64,000 nt of DNA, taken from the NCBI RefSeq assembly GCF_020911925.1, contig NZ_CP087134.1, positions 3,100,001 through 3,164,000 on the forward strand. Reading direction: 5' to 3'. This DNA comes from Flavobacterium cupriresistens (GTDB taxonomy: Bacteria > Bacteroidota > Bacteroidia > Flavobacteriales > Flavobacteriaceae). The position numbers were made by a program, and so were the translations under genes. The notes beneath the pieces were generated by a model that did not search any database, was not told the DNA's origin, and worked only from the letters and a program-made list of their open reading frames with translations. Positions 33,967 through 41,021 of this stretch are shown piece by piece (position 1 is the first letter of the stretch; every line of letters starts with the position of its first letter).

Positions 33967-34548
33967 TTAGAATCCTAGCATTTTAATTAATATGAAAGTC
34001 ATCAAAATTAGTATAGGAATCAAAATCGTTTTAAAAGACGTCTTCTTTTTATTATTTAAGTTTTCTAAAAAAGGTATTGGGTCAGTAAGAAAAGCAGTTG
34101 CATTTGAGGTTTTGATACTGGCCATAAGATCTTCTATTTTTGGTTTGTGAATTTCTCCTTTTAAATCCATCAGAATAAGTTGATTGTCTTCACAAAGTTT
34201 TAAAATTGGCTGAAGGGTAGTAGTAAGATTTGAAGCTTTTCTTAAATCAATGCGGAATCGGAATTCTATAATTTGATTTTTATCTTCATTTAAAGAAATA
34301 CTGCAGTCATTGTCTTCTTCATTTTTAGTATCTCCTTTCCAGCATATATCGGTTTCATCTCCCCAATCGGCTCTTTTTATAATACTGTCCATTGTGGAAA
34401 TAATAGAAATCGTATCACCATCGAAATCTTTCCACAAAGGTTCAGTTTCAGGTAGATATTCCGTTGTATTATTTTTGAAAATGCATTGGTAATCGTTTTG
34501 AATAGATTTTTCAGGAACAACGATTAGGAGATATTGCCAAATTGCCAT
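33967..34548 (-). CDS. hypothetical C-tail-anchored protein
   Basis: A 193-residue protein with no signal peptide and one hydrophobic helix at the extreme C-terminus (about 174-191), so it is a tail-anchored cytoplasmic-facing protein. The soluble part contains WGDETDICWKGDT and EFRFRIDLRKASNLTT, with a fold that looks alpha/beta. No family is recognised with confidence; the acidic middle and small size resemble immunity-type proteins, which is only a guess. Upstream of the lipoprotein at 33291-33878, probably in one transcript. Confidence 0.65.
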   Translation of the reverse strand: MAIWQYLLIVVPEKSIQNDYQCIFKNNTTEYLPETEPLWKDFDGDTISIISTMDSIIKRADWGDETDICWKGDTKNEEDNDCSISLNEDKNQIIEFRFRIDLRKASNLTTTLQPILKLCEDNQLILMDLKGEIHKPKIEDLMASIKTSNATAFLTDPIPFLENLNNKKKTSFKTILIPILILMTFILIKMLGF

Positions 34549-34559
34549 AGCTATTTAGT

Positions 34560-34602
34560 TGATTTTGTTTGCGTTCACGAGCGGGACGCTCGCGCGAGCA
34601 TG
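34560..34602 (+). repeat. GC-rich dispersed repeat GCGGGACGCTCGCG, copy 2
   Basis: TGATTTTGTTTGCGTTCACG then AGCGGGACGCTCGCGCGAGC. Bases 34572-34599 are exactly inverted at 35211-35238 (28 bp), flanking the XRE gene and the 66-residue ORF. Confidence 0.85.
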
Positions 34603-34624
34603 AGATATTTTATTTTTCCTTGTT

Positions 34625-34861
34625 TTATTTTGTTGAAACCAATAATAGTCTAACATCTACATCTAATACCTCTGCAATTTTCCTTAAAACCTCAATACTT
34701 GGTTGGGAATTATTATTGCAATAATTCGTTACGACCACATAACTTTTTTCGATTTTTTCAGCTAGCCATGTTTGTGTTCTTCCTTGCTCTTTCAGTACTT
34801 CTTTGATCCTGTTCATTTGAATATCAGCCATTGATTCGTTTTTTGTAATGCTATTTAACAT
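34625..34861 (-). CDS. small XRE-type helix-turn-helix regulator
   Basis: A 78-residue protein that is almost entirely one HTH_3 domain: MNRIKEVLKEQGRTQTWLAE (helices 1-2) and KSYVVVTNYCNNNSQPSIEV (recognition region), then LRKIAEVLDVDVRLLL. An internal ATG at 34831 (MADIQMNRIKE) fits the usual family length and is the likelier start. It is divergent from a 66-residue ORF, and both sit between inverted GC-rich repeats. A 7-bp palindrome in the shared spacer (TATTGAA-A-TTCAATA) is a candidate operator. Confidence 0.87.
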   Translation of the reverse strand: MLNSITKNESMADIQMNRIKEVLKEQGRTQTWLAEKIEKSYVVVTNYCNNNSQPSIEVLRKIAEVLDVDVRLLLVSTK

Positions 34862-34945
34862 AGAAAATTATTGTCTACTAATAACTTTCTTTCGGTATGT
34901 TAAATTATGATATAAAAATGTATTGTGAAATATTGTAATTTAGTA

Positions 34946-34976
34946 TATATTTGTATTGAAATTCAATATATAAAAT
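34946..34976 (+). promoter_or_regulatory. -7 box and candidate operator before the 66-residue ORF
   Basis: TATATTTG (34946-34953) matches TAnnTTTG; a TTG at 34923-34925 may act as -33. Directly after it is the palindrome TATTGAA-A-TTCAATA (34954-34968), which would cover the transcription start. The 18-mer AAATTCAATATATAAAAT (34959-34976) recurs exactly at 40692-40709. Confidence 0.45.
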
Positions 34977-34977
34977 C

Positions 34978-35178
34978 ATGAAAACTTATACCAAAGCCGA
35001 TCTTGAACAAATTGTTATGACACAATTAGAAAACCTGAATGCTATTAACGACCTATTATGTATCATGAAAGTGCAGAATGAACTGCTGCACAATGCCAAC
35101 AAAAAATTGAAAGATGAAATTTCTGAATTTAAGGAGAAGCATTTTGCATATCCAACTGGTAAACGAAATAGTAAATAA
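34978..35178 (+). CDS. 66-residue coiled-coil miniprotein
   Basis: A small soluble protein with one long amphipathic helix (about 5-55; ADLEQIVMTQLENLNAIND and QNELLHNANKKLKDEISEF), then a basic tail. The family is not recognised. Evidence for a gene: a promoter box and possible operator just upstream, divergent placement from a regulator, and protein-like composition. A role as partner of the XRE protein (as in two-gene regulatory or toxin-antitoxin pairs) is a hypothesis; the helix lacks features of known toxins. Confidence 0.65.
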   Translation: MKTYTKADLEQIVMTQLENLNAINDLLCIMKVQNELLHNANKKLKDEISEFKEKHFAYPTGKRNSK

Positions 35179-35210
35179 GATTTACTGGGTTAGTTTGAGT
35201 ATTCAATTTG

Positions 35211-35239
35211 CTCGCGCGAGCGTCCCGCTCGTGAACGTT
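35211..35239 (-). repeat. GC-rich dispersed repeat, copy 3 (inverted)
   Basis: GCTCGCGCGAGCGTCCCGCT then CGTGAACG, exact reverse complement of 34572-34599. Confidence 0.85.
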
Positions 35240-35259
35240 CCAAATGGCTTTATGGTTTT

Positions 35260-35302
35260 ATTTTGTTCGCGTTCATGAGTGTGACGTTCGCGATGGCGGG
35301 GG
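35260..35302 (+). repeat. GC-rich dispersed repeat, copy 4 (diverged)
   Basis: TATTTTGTTCGCGTTCATGA then GTGTGACGTTCGCGATGGCG and GGGG; same orientation as copies 1 and 2, with several substitutions. Confidence 0.75.
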
Positions 35303-35413
35303 GAAATTAGAATTGAATTTTGATTAGAATTTAATGTTTTAAAAAAAAGCCACAAATCACAAGAACAAAATCCTTATAATCCATGACTTTTAAAATTTTA
35401 TAAGCAGAGCAAA

Positions 35414-36703
35414 TTACCCCAAAAACGCCTTCAATTCCTCATAAGTCCCAATCTTCACACTCACTTTCTCTTTATTCATAACACTCTCAATTTGTGTCGG
35501 AATAGGAAGCGTAATTCCCAATGCTGGTTCAACCACATCTAAAAACTTAATTGGATGAGCCGTTTCTAAGAAAATACCAATAGCATTTTCGTGTTTTTGC
35601 AGTTCTTTTTTCAAGCCTAAGTACCCAACAGCGCCATGTGGTTCTGCGATGTAACCGTCGGTATTGTAAATGTTTTTTAGAGCAACTAATGTTTCTTCAT
35701 CCGTATAACTATACGAAGAGAAATCTTTCTCGAAAGCTTTTAAGTCATTGTTGTACAATTCCTGTATTCGGATAAAGTTACTTGGATTTCCAACATCCAT
35801 AGCATTAGAAATGGTTGCTTTAGAAGGCTTCGGATCGTATTTTCCGTTTTCTAAAAATCTTGGCACTGTATCGTTTACGTTTGTAGAAGCTACGAAATGT
35901 TCAATAGGTAAACCTAATTTTTTTGCCATAATTCCGGCACAGATATTTCCGAAATTCCCGCTTGGACACGAGAAAACCAGCGGTTTGTTTTGATTTTTCA
36001 AGGCTTTGTAGGCAAAGAAAAAATAGAACATTTGCGGTAACCAACGCGCAATATTGATAGAATTTGCCGAGGTCAAATTTTTATGTGCCAAGGTTTCGTC
36101 TAAAAACGCTTTTTTAACCATATCCTGACAATCATCAAAAACACCATCAACTTCCAGTGCTTTTATGTTTTGTCCTAAAGTAGTCAGTTGTTTTTCCTGA
36201 ATGTCACTCACTTTTCCTGACGGATATAAAATGACCACATCAACGCCGTCAACGCCTAAAAATCCACTGGCAACAGCACCGCCTGTATCTCCTGAGGTTG
36301 CTACTAAAACAGTGTTTTTAGCTTCTTTTTTGTCTTTGTTAAAGTACGCCAGGCAACGCGACATAAATCGGGCTCCGACGTCTTTAAAAGCCATTGTTGG
36401 GCCGTGGAATAATTCTAACGAATAAATTCCGTTTTCGACTTTCACCACCGGAAAATCAAAACACAAAGTCTCGGCAATAATTTCTTTTAAAGTTGAAGCC
36501 GGAATTTCGTCTCCAACAAATTGTTTAATCGCTTCAAAAGCTATTTCTTCGTGACTTAAACTTTCGATTTTATCAAAAAAAGAAGGATCTAGAGGCGTAA
36601 TCGTTGAAGGGAAATACAATCCTTTATCACTTGCCAGTCCTTGTATCACAGCTTCCTGAAAAGAAACTTCAGGAGCGTTATGGTTTAAACTATAATATTT
36701 CAT
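35414..36703 (-). CDS. thrC: threonine synthase
   Basis: Last step of threonine synthesis: O-phosphohomoserine to threonine, PLP-dependent. The 429-residue sequence carries the family start MKYYSLNHNAPEVSFQEAVI, the PLP lysine K107 in FHGPTMAFKDVGARF, the TSGDTGGAVASGF loop, and CPSGNFGNICAG for the phosphate. Third gene of a minus-strand thrA-thrB-thrC operon. The 212-bp spacer from thrB contains a REP-like palindrome, which may attenuate or stabilise the transcript. Confidence 0.97.
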   Translation of the reverse strand: MKYYSLNHNAPEVSFQEAVIQGLASDKGLYFPSTITPLDPSFFDKIESLSHEEIAFEAIKQFVGDEIPASTLKEIIAETLCFDFPVVKVENGIYSLELFHGPTMAFKDVGARFMSRCLAYFNKDKKEAKNTVLVATSGDTGGAVASGFLGVDGVDVVILYPSGKVSDIQEKQLTTLGQNIKALEVDGVFDDCQDMVKKAFLDETLAHKNLTSANSINIARWLPQMFYFFFAYKALKNQNKPLVFSCPSGNFGNICAGIMAKKLGLPIEHFVASTNVNDTVPRFLENGKYDPKPSKATISNAMDVGNPSNFIRIQELYNNDLKAFEKDFSSYSYTDEETLVALKNIYNTDGYIAEPHGAVGYLGLKKELQKHENAIGIFLETAHPIKFLDVVEPALGITLPIPTQIESVMNKEKVSVKIGTYEELKAFLG

Positions 36704-36793
36704 TGGTCAATTTTAGATTTTAGATTTTAGAAATCAGAATTGTTGTTGTGGATAATTCTGATTTCTAAATCTTAATTATAAGCGGTTCTTTTT

Positions 36794-36875
36794 GTCATTT
36801 CGACGTAAGGAGAAATCGCACTCGGAACTCGACAACAGTATGTCCTCACTTGTGCGATTTCTCGTTTGAAATGAC
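36794..36875. repeat. REP-like palindrome between thrB and thrC
   Basis: GTCATTTCGACGTAAGGAGA with following AATCGCA, and inverted TGTGCGATTTCTCGTTTGAA with ATGAC, around a 32-base loop. Same family as 19306-19482. Confidence 0.78.
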
Positions 36876-36915
36876 AAACGGTACCCAAATTTTTTAATTT
36901 TTAATTCTTTTCAAA

Positions 36916-37839
36916 TTACAAAATCCTTACCCCATCAGGATTAATCTTCGAAACGTGAATTTCATAAGGCAGATTCATCTTTTCGTAAACGTCGCTCATG
37001 GCTTTTGCAATTCGGTTTGCGGTTTCTTCTCCGCGGCTTAAAGCGAAAATGGAAGGACCGGAGCCTGAAATTCCTGAACCTAAAGCGCCGTTTTCTAGGG
37101 CAGTTTGTTTAATTAAATCAAAACCTGGAATCAAAACGCTTCTTAAAGGCTCTACGATTTCATCATGAAGCGAACGTCCGATCAGGTCATAATCTTTGGT
37201 GTACAATCCGGCTACTAATCCGCCGACATTTCCCCATTGCATGATGGCGCTTTTAAGGGAAACATTTTGTTTTAATACCGAACGGGCATCAGAGGTTTTC
37301 AACTCGATTTGAGGATGAACCACCGTAGCAAACAATTCTTCCGGACTGTCAATTCTAATAATGTCAAGCGGACTGTAACTTCTTACCAAAGTAAAACCGC
37401 CTAAAAGGGCAGGGGCAACGTTGTCTGCATGCGCATTTCCACTAGCTAGTTTTTCGCCTTGCATGGCAAATTGCACCAAGTCTTTTCTGGAAAAAGGTCT
37501 TCCCAACAATTCGTTGATTCCGAAAACAGCTCCCGCAGAACTCGCGGCACTGCTTCCAATACCGCTTCCGGCTTTGATATTTTTGTAGATTTCAATTTCA
37601 AAACCAAAATCCAATTCCTCTAAGGTTTCCAACATCGCTAAAGCAGCCACCCCTGAAACATTTTTTTCTGTTTCTAATGGCAAATCGGCACCAATAATTT
37701 TAGTAATTCGTACCCCTTTTTGATCCGATTTCCGAACAATCATTTCGTCACCCGCGTTGTCTAAGCAAAGTCCAAGCACGTCAAATCCACACGAAAGATT
37801 CGCGATTGTTGCCGGGCAAAATAGTTTTATTTCTTTCAT
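36916..37839 (-). CDS. thrB: homoserine kinase
   Basis: Phosphorylates homoserine to O-phosphohomoserine. The 307-residue GHMP-family protein shows the substrate motif SCGFDVLGLCLDN, the ATP loop GSGIGSSAASSAGAVFG (about 91-107), and the C-terminal GSGISGSGPSIFALS. All typical lengths. Middle gene of thrA-thrB-thrC; the spacer from thrA has a short inverted heptamer repeat. Confidence 0.97.
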   Translation of the reverse strand: MKEIKLFCPATIANLSCGFDVLGLCLDNAGDEMIVRKSDQKGVRITKIIGADLPLETEKNVSGVAALAMLETLEELDFGFEIEIYKNIKAGSGIGSSAASSAGAVFGINELLGRPFSRKDLVQFAMQGEKLASGNAHADNVAPALLGGFTLVRSYSPLDIIRIDSPEELFATVVHPQIELKTSDARSVLKQNVSLKSAIMQWGNVGGLVAGLYTKDYDLIGRSLHDEIVEPLRSVLIPGFDLIKQTALENGALGSGISGSGPSIFALSRGEETANRIAKAMSDVYEKMNLPYEIHVSKINPDGVRIL

Positions 37840-37847
37840 TATTTTTT

Positions 37848-37925
37848 GTTTCAGGTTTCAGGTTTCATGTTTCAAGTTTTTGCAGAACGTGCTACAAAAA
37901 TTTGAAACATGAAACTTGAAACAAA
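37848..37925. repeat. inverted heptamer-repeat hairpin between thrA and thrB
   Basis: Left arm TTTGTTTCAGGTTTCAGGTT and on to TTCATGTTTCAAG, right arm TTTGAAACATGAAACTTGAA and ACAAA, around a 22-base loop. Built of the same GTTTCAG/GTTTCAA units as other spacers, but here between genes on one strand. Confidence 0.75.
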
Positions 37926-37928
37926 AAT

Positions 37929-40376
37929 TTATATGTTTCCAATTCTAATCACATCTGCAAAAATCCCTGAAGCGGTAACCGCTGCACCTGCTCCGGCACC
38001 TTTTATAAGTAAGGGCTGATCGACGTAGCGATCGGTGTAGAACAAAACGATGTTGTCTTTTCCTTCTAAATTATAAAAAGGATGCTCTTTTGGGATAAAC
38101 TGTAAACCAACGCTCGCTTTTCCGTTTTCGAATTGTGCTACATATTTTAGCCTTGAATCTTTGTTTAAAGCTTCTTCGTAAATGTTTTCGAAATGGGGTG
38201 CATGTTTGATTAAGGTTGCAAAAAAGTCATCGTTGTTTGTTGTCGATAAACATTCGGCAGGCAAAAACGATTCGTTGGCAATGGCGTCAATATCCATTTC
38301 GTAACCGCTTTCGCGAATGAGAATCAGGATTTTACGAGCCACATCGATTCCGCTTAAGTCAATTTTAGGATCAGGTTCGGTAAATCCTTGTACTCCGGCT
38401 TCTTTTACCACATCGTGAAAAGAGTTGTTTTTATCGAAATTATTAAAGATAAAATTCAGACTTCCCGATAAAACGGCTTGAATTTTATGCACTTTATCAC
38501 CTGAAGCAATTAAGTTTTTTACGGTATCAATAATAGGTAATCCCGCACCAACATTTGTTTCAAACAAAAACGGAGCATTGTACTGACGCGATAGGTTTTT
38601 TAGTTTTTTATAGTTGGCATATGCAGAGGAACAAGCAATTTTGTTACAAGTTACGACTGCCATACTTTGTTTTAAAAACTGTTCATAGGTATCGGAAACG
38701 CTTGCATTTGCTGTGATGTCAACAAAAATACTGTTACGTAAATTCATTTCCTTAGCACGTTCGATAAAGGCTTCTTTGTTGGCTGGTTCTCCTTTGTCTA
38801 AATCATTTTGCCATTCTTTAAGCGAAATGCCGTCTTCGTCAAAAAGCATTTTTCTGGAATTGGACAAAGCAATCACACGAACATTAATCTTCAGATTGTC
38901 TTTTAAGAATTTCTTCTGATTGTGAATTTGCTCGATGAACTTTTCTCCAACATTTCCAACACCCATTACAAACAAATTAAGCTGTTTGGTGTTTTCTTCA
39001 AAGAAATTCTCATGTAAGGTATTCAGTGCTTTTTTAACATCTCTTTCGTTGATTACAGTCGAGATATTACGTTCAGAAGCACCTTGTGCAATGGCACGGA
39101 TGTTTACGTTATTTTTCCCCAGAGTGCTAAACATTCTACCGCTTAGACCTTGGTGATTTTTCATGTTTTCGCCAACCAAAGCAATGATGCAAAGGTCTTT
39201 TTCTACGATACAAGGATCTATTTTGTTTTGAAGGATTTCAATTTCAAAAGCTCTGTTGATTGCGGCCTCGGCATTTTCTGCGTCAGAATTCAAAATTCCG
39301 ATACAAATAGAGTGTTCAGAAGAAGCTTGAGTGATAAAAATAACATTTATTTTTTCCTGAGACAATACTTCAAACAGACGTTTTGATGAACCCGAAACTC
39401 CAATCATTCCAGGGCCTTCCAACGTTAACAAAGAAATATGATCAATATGGCTGATTCCTTTTACAACAGTATCTTTTGATGAAACCTGATCCGAAATTAA
39501 AGTTCCTTCGGCTTCGGGTTCAAAAGTATTTTTGATTAAAATTGGAATATTTTTCCTTAAAACGGGTTGAATTGTAGGTGGATAAAGCACTTTTGCCCCA
39601 AAATGAGACAATTCCATAGCTTCTTGGTATGAAATAGTAGCAATGGGTCTTGCTTGTTTTACAATTTTAGGATTTGCGGTAAACATTCCGTTTACATCAG
39701 TCCAGATTTCCAGTTGTGTTGCATTTAAAGCGCCGGCAATAATAGCAGCAGTATAATCAGAGCCACCACGACCTAAAGTGGTAGTAATTCCGTCAAGAGT
39801 GGAGGCAATGAATCCCGGTAAAATAGTAATTTGTGATTCGTTTTCAGTAAAATAGTCGTGAGTTAATTGATTGGAGATTTCAAAGTTAACAACTGCTTTA
39901 CCAAAGTTATTATTGGTTTTAATGAGCTCACGGCTGTCTTTGTAAACGGCATTTTTATCGATTTGCAGGTAAGCTTGTGCAATGATAAAAGACGATAACA
40001 ATTCACCGAAACTTAAGATAGTATCTGCTGTTCTAGGAGATAATTCTCCCAGCAAGAAACAACCGTCCAATAAAGTTTCTAAATGATTTATAATTCTTTT
40101 GATATGACTTAACAAGCTACTTTGTTCGCTTACCGGAATCAGTTCTTTTAAAGTGTCAAGATGTTTTTTCTCGATTTCGGCAATAATTTCCCTGAAACTT
40201 TCGTCGTTGGCTGCGGCTTTTGCAGCTGCCAATTGAAGAAGGTCCGTTACTTTGCTTAATGCGGAAACCACTACAGCTACTTTTTCCTGTTTGGAATTTT
40301 GGTTTATTATTTCGAGAGCGAGCTTTATATTTTGTGCATTGGCAACCGAAGTTCCGCCAAATTTTAATACTTTCAT
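37929..40376 (-). CDS. thrA: bifunctional aspartokinase / homoserine dehydrogenase
   Basis: First and third steps from aspartate to homoserine. The 815-residue fusion begins MKVLKFGGTSVANAQNI (aspartokinase, catalytic KFGGTS), includes GRGGSDYTAAIIAGAL, a central regulatory ACT region (about 310-460; LTLEGPGMIGVSG and LVGENMKNHQGLSG), and a homoserine dehydrogenase domain starting LNLFVMGVGNVG with TNKIACSSAYANY and EPDPKIDLSGIDVARK. The ATG at 40376 is preferred to an upstream in-frame start at 40403. A Thr-rich leader peptide gene and hairpin lie upstream, suggesting attenuation by threonine. Confidence 0.97.
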   Translation of the reverse strand: MKVLKFGGTSVANAQNIKLALEIINQNSKQEKVAVVVSALSKVTDLLQLAAAKAAANDESFREIIAEIEKKHLDTLKELIPVSEQSSLLSHIKRIINHLETLLDGCFLLGELSPRTADTILSFGELLSSFIIAQAYLQIDKNAVYKDSRELIKTNNNFGKAVVNFEISNQLTHDYFTENESQITILPGFIASTLDGITTTLGRGGSDYTAAIIAGALNATQLEIWTDVNGMFTANPKIVKQARPIATISYQEAMELSHFGAKVLYPPTIQPVLRKNIPILIKNTFEPEAEGTLISDQVSSKDTVVKGISHIDHISLLTLEGPGMIGVSGSSKRLFEVLSQEKINVIFITQASSEHSICIGILNSDAENAEAAINRAFEIEILQNKIDPCIVEKDLCIIALVGENMKNHQGLSGRMFSTLGKNNVNIRAIAQGASERNISTVINERDVKKALNTLHENFFEENTKQLNLFVMGVGNVGEKFIEQIHNQKKFLKDNLKINVRVIALSNSRKMLFDEDGISLKEWQNDLDKGEPANKEAFIERAKEMNLRNSIFVDITANASVSDTYEQFLKQSMAVVTCNKIACSSAYANYKKLKNLSRQYNAPFLFETNVGAGLPIIDTVKNLIASGDKVHKIQAVLSGSLNFIFNNFDKNNSFHDVVKEAGVQGFTEPDPKIDLSGIDVARKILILIRESGYEMDIDAIANESFLPAECLSTTNNDDFFATLIKHAPHFENIYEEALNKDSRLKYVAQFENGKASVGLQFIPKEHPFYNLEGKDNIVLFYTDRYVDQPLLIKGAGAGAAVTASGIFADVIRIGNI

Positions 40377-40439
40377 TTTGATGATTTTTTTTCTTTGATG
40401 CAAATATTTTTATCTATCCAATAGCTTTCTTCTTTTTAG

Positions 40440-40481
40440 AAAAAAGTATAGACAATCAGGATTATATGTAAAAGTGTATAC
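40440..40481 (-). terminator. attenuator-like hairpin between thr leader and thrA
   Basis: Minus-strand arms GTATACAC and GTCTATAC (one C-C mismatch) around a 20-base loop, followed by six T residues. The stem begins two bases after the leader stop codon, and ends about 64 bases before the thrA ATG. Its stability is modest, so the termination role is provisional. Confidence 0.45.
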
Positions 40482-40483
40482 CC

Positions 40484-40582
40484 CTAAGGGGTAGTTGTTG
40501 TAGTAGAAATTGTGGTAACAGCAATTACAGCTCCGATTGGAGTTACTGTAGAAGATTGATATGTAGTGCTGTTACTTTTCAT
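40484..40582 (-). CDS. thrL: threonine operon leader peptide
   Basis: A 32-codon ORF (ATG 40582, TAG 40486-40484) upstream of thrA. It encodes 11 threonines, five of them consecutive (residues 27-31, TTTTTP at the end), with three isoleucines (16, 20, 25). It starts MKSNSTTYQSSTVTP. Five Thr codons just before the stop, then a hairpin with T-run, then thrA, is the layout of a classical ribosome-mediated attenuator as in E. coli thrL. It has its own -7 box. It is too short to appear in most annotations. Not related in sequence to E. coli thrL. Confidence 0.85.
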   Translation of the reverse strand: MKSNSTTYQSSTVTPIGAVIAVTTISTTTTTP

Positions 40583-40592
40583 TTTGATTTTT

Positions 40593-40600
40593 CAAAAGTA
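40593..40600 (-). promoter_or_regulatory. -7 box of the thr leader
   Basis: Minus strand TACTTTTG, exact TAnnTTTG match, 10 bases before the leader ATG. The transcript would start within a few bases of the leader start codon. No TTTG -33 is seen at 19 bp. Confidence 0.55.
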
Positions 40601-41021
40601 CAGTTTTTTATAAAAGTTAAAAATCTTTATTTTCTTTTTGCGAATATTTCATTATTTCAAAAATATAAAATTCAATATTGAGTATTTTATAAAATTCAAT
40701 ATATAAAATAAGCTTATTCGTATATTTATTTACTTTTTATTGAGGTCGTTAAGTCAAAAGTTGTTTGAATTTAATGACAAATTCAGTTGAAAAAGCGGTT
40801 TAGTCTATAAATTTAATAGACTTTTTAGTTTTTTGATTTTCTGAGGACTATTAAAAAATCGGTTTATTCGGGTTATATGTTATCATAAGATTTATATGGT
40901 TAATAATGTGAAATGATTAGAATTGGCAATATTAGATTGTGGCAATTTTAATTATTATGAACAAATGTTGCTTTTTAATATTGATTTGTTGAATTTTGAC
41001 ATCTTAAAATATTTAAACAAC
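40601..41021. other. spacer between thr leader and hutH with AT-rich direct repeats
   Basis: Contains a 15-mer direct repeat TATAAAATTCAATAT at 40664-40678 and 40688-40702, 24 bp apart, and the 18-mer AAATTCAATATATAAAAT (40692-40709) shared with the XRE operator region at 34959-34976. No gene is seen. The start of hutH is at 41022; an open frame from 40923 in the same phase is not supported by family similarity. Confidence 0.6.
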
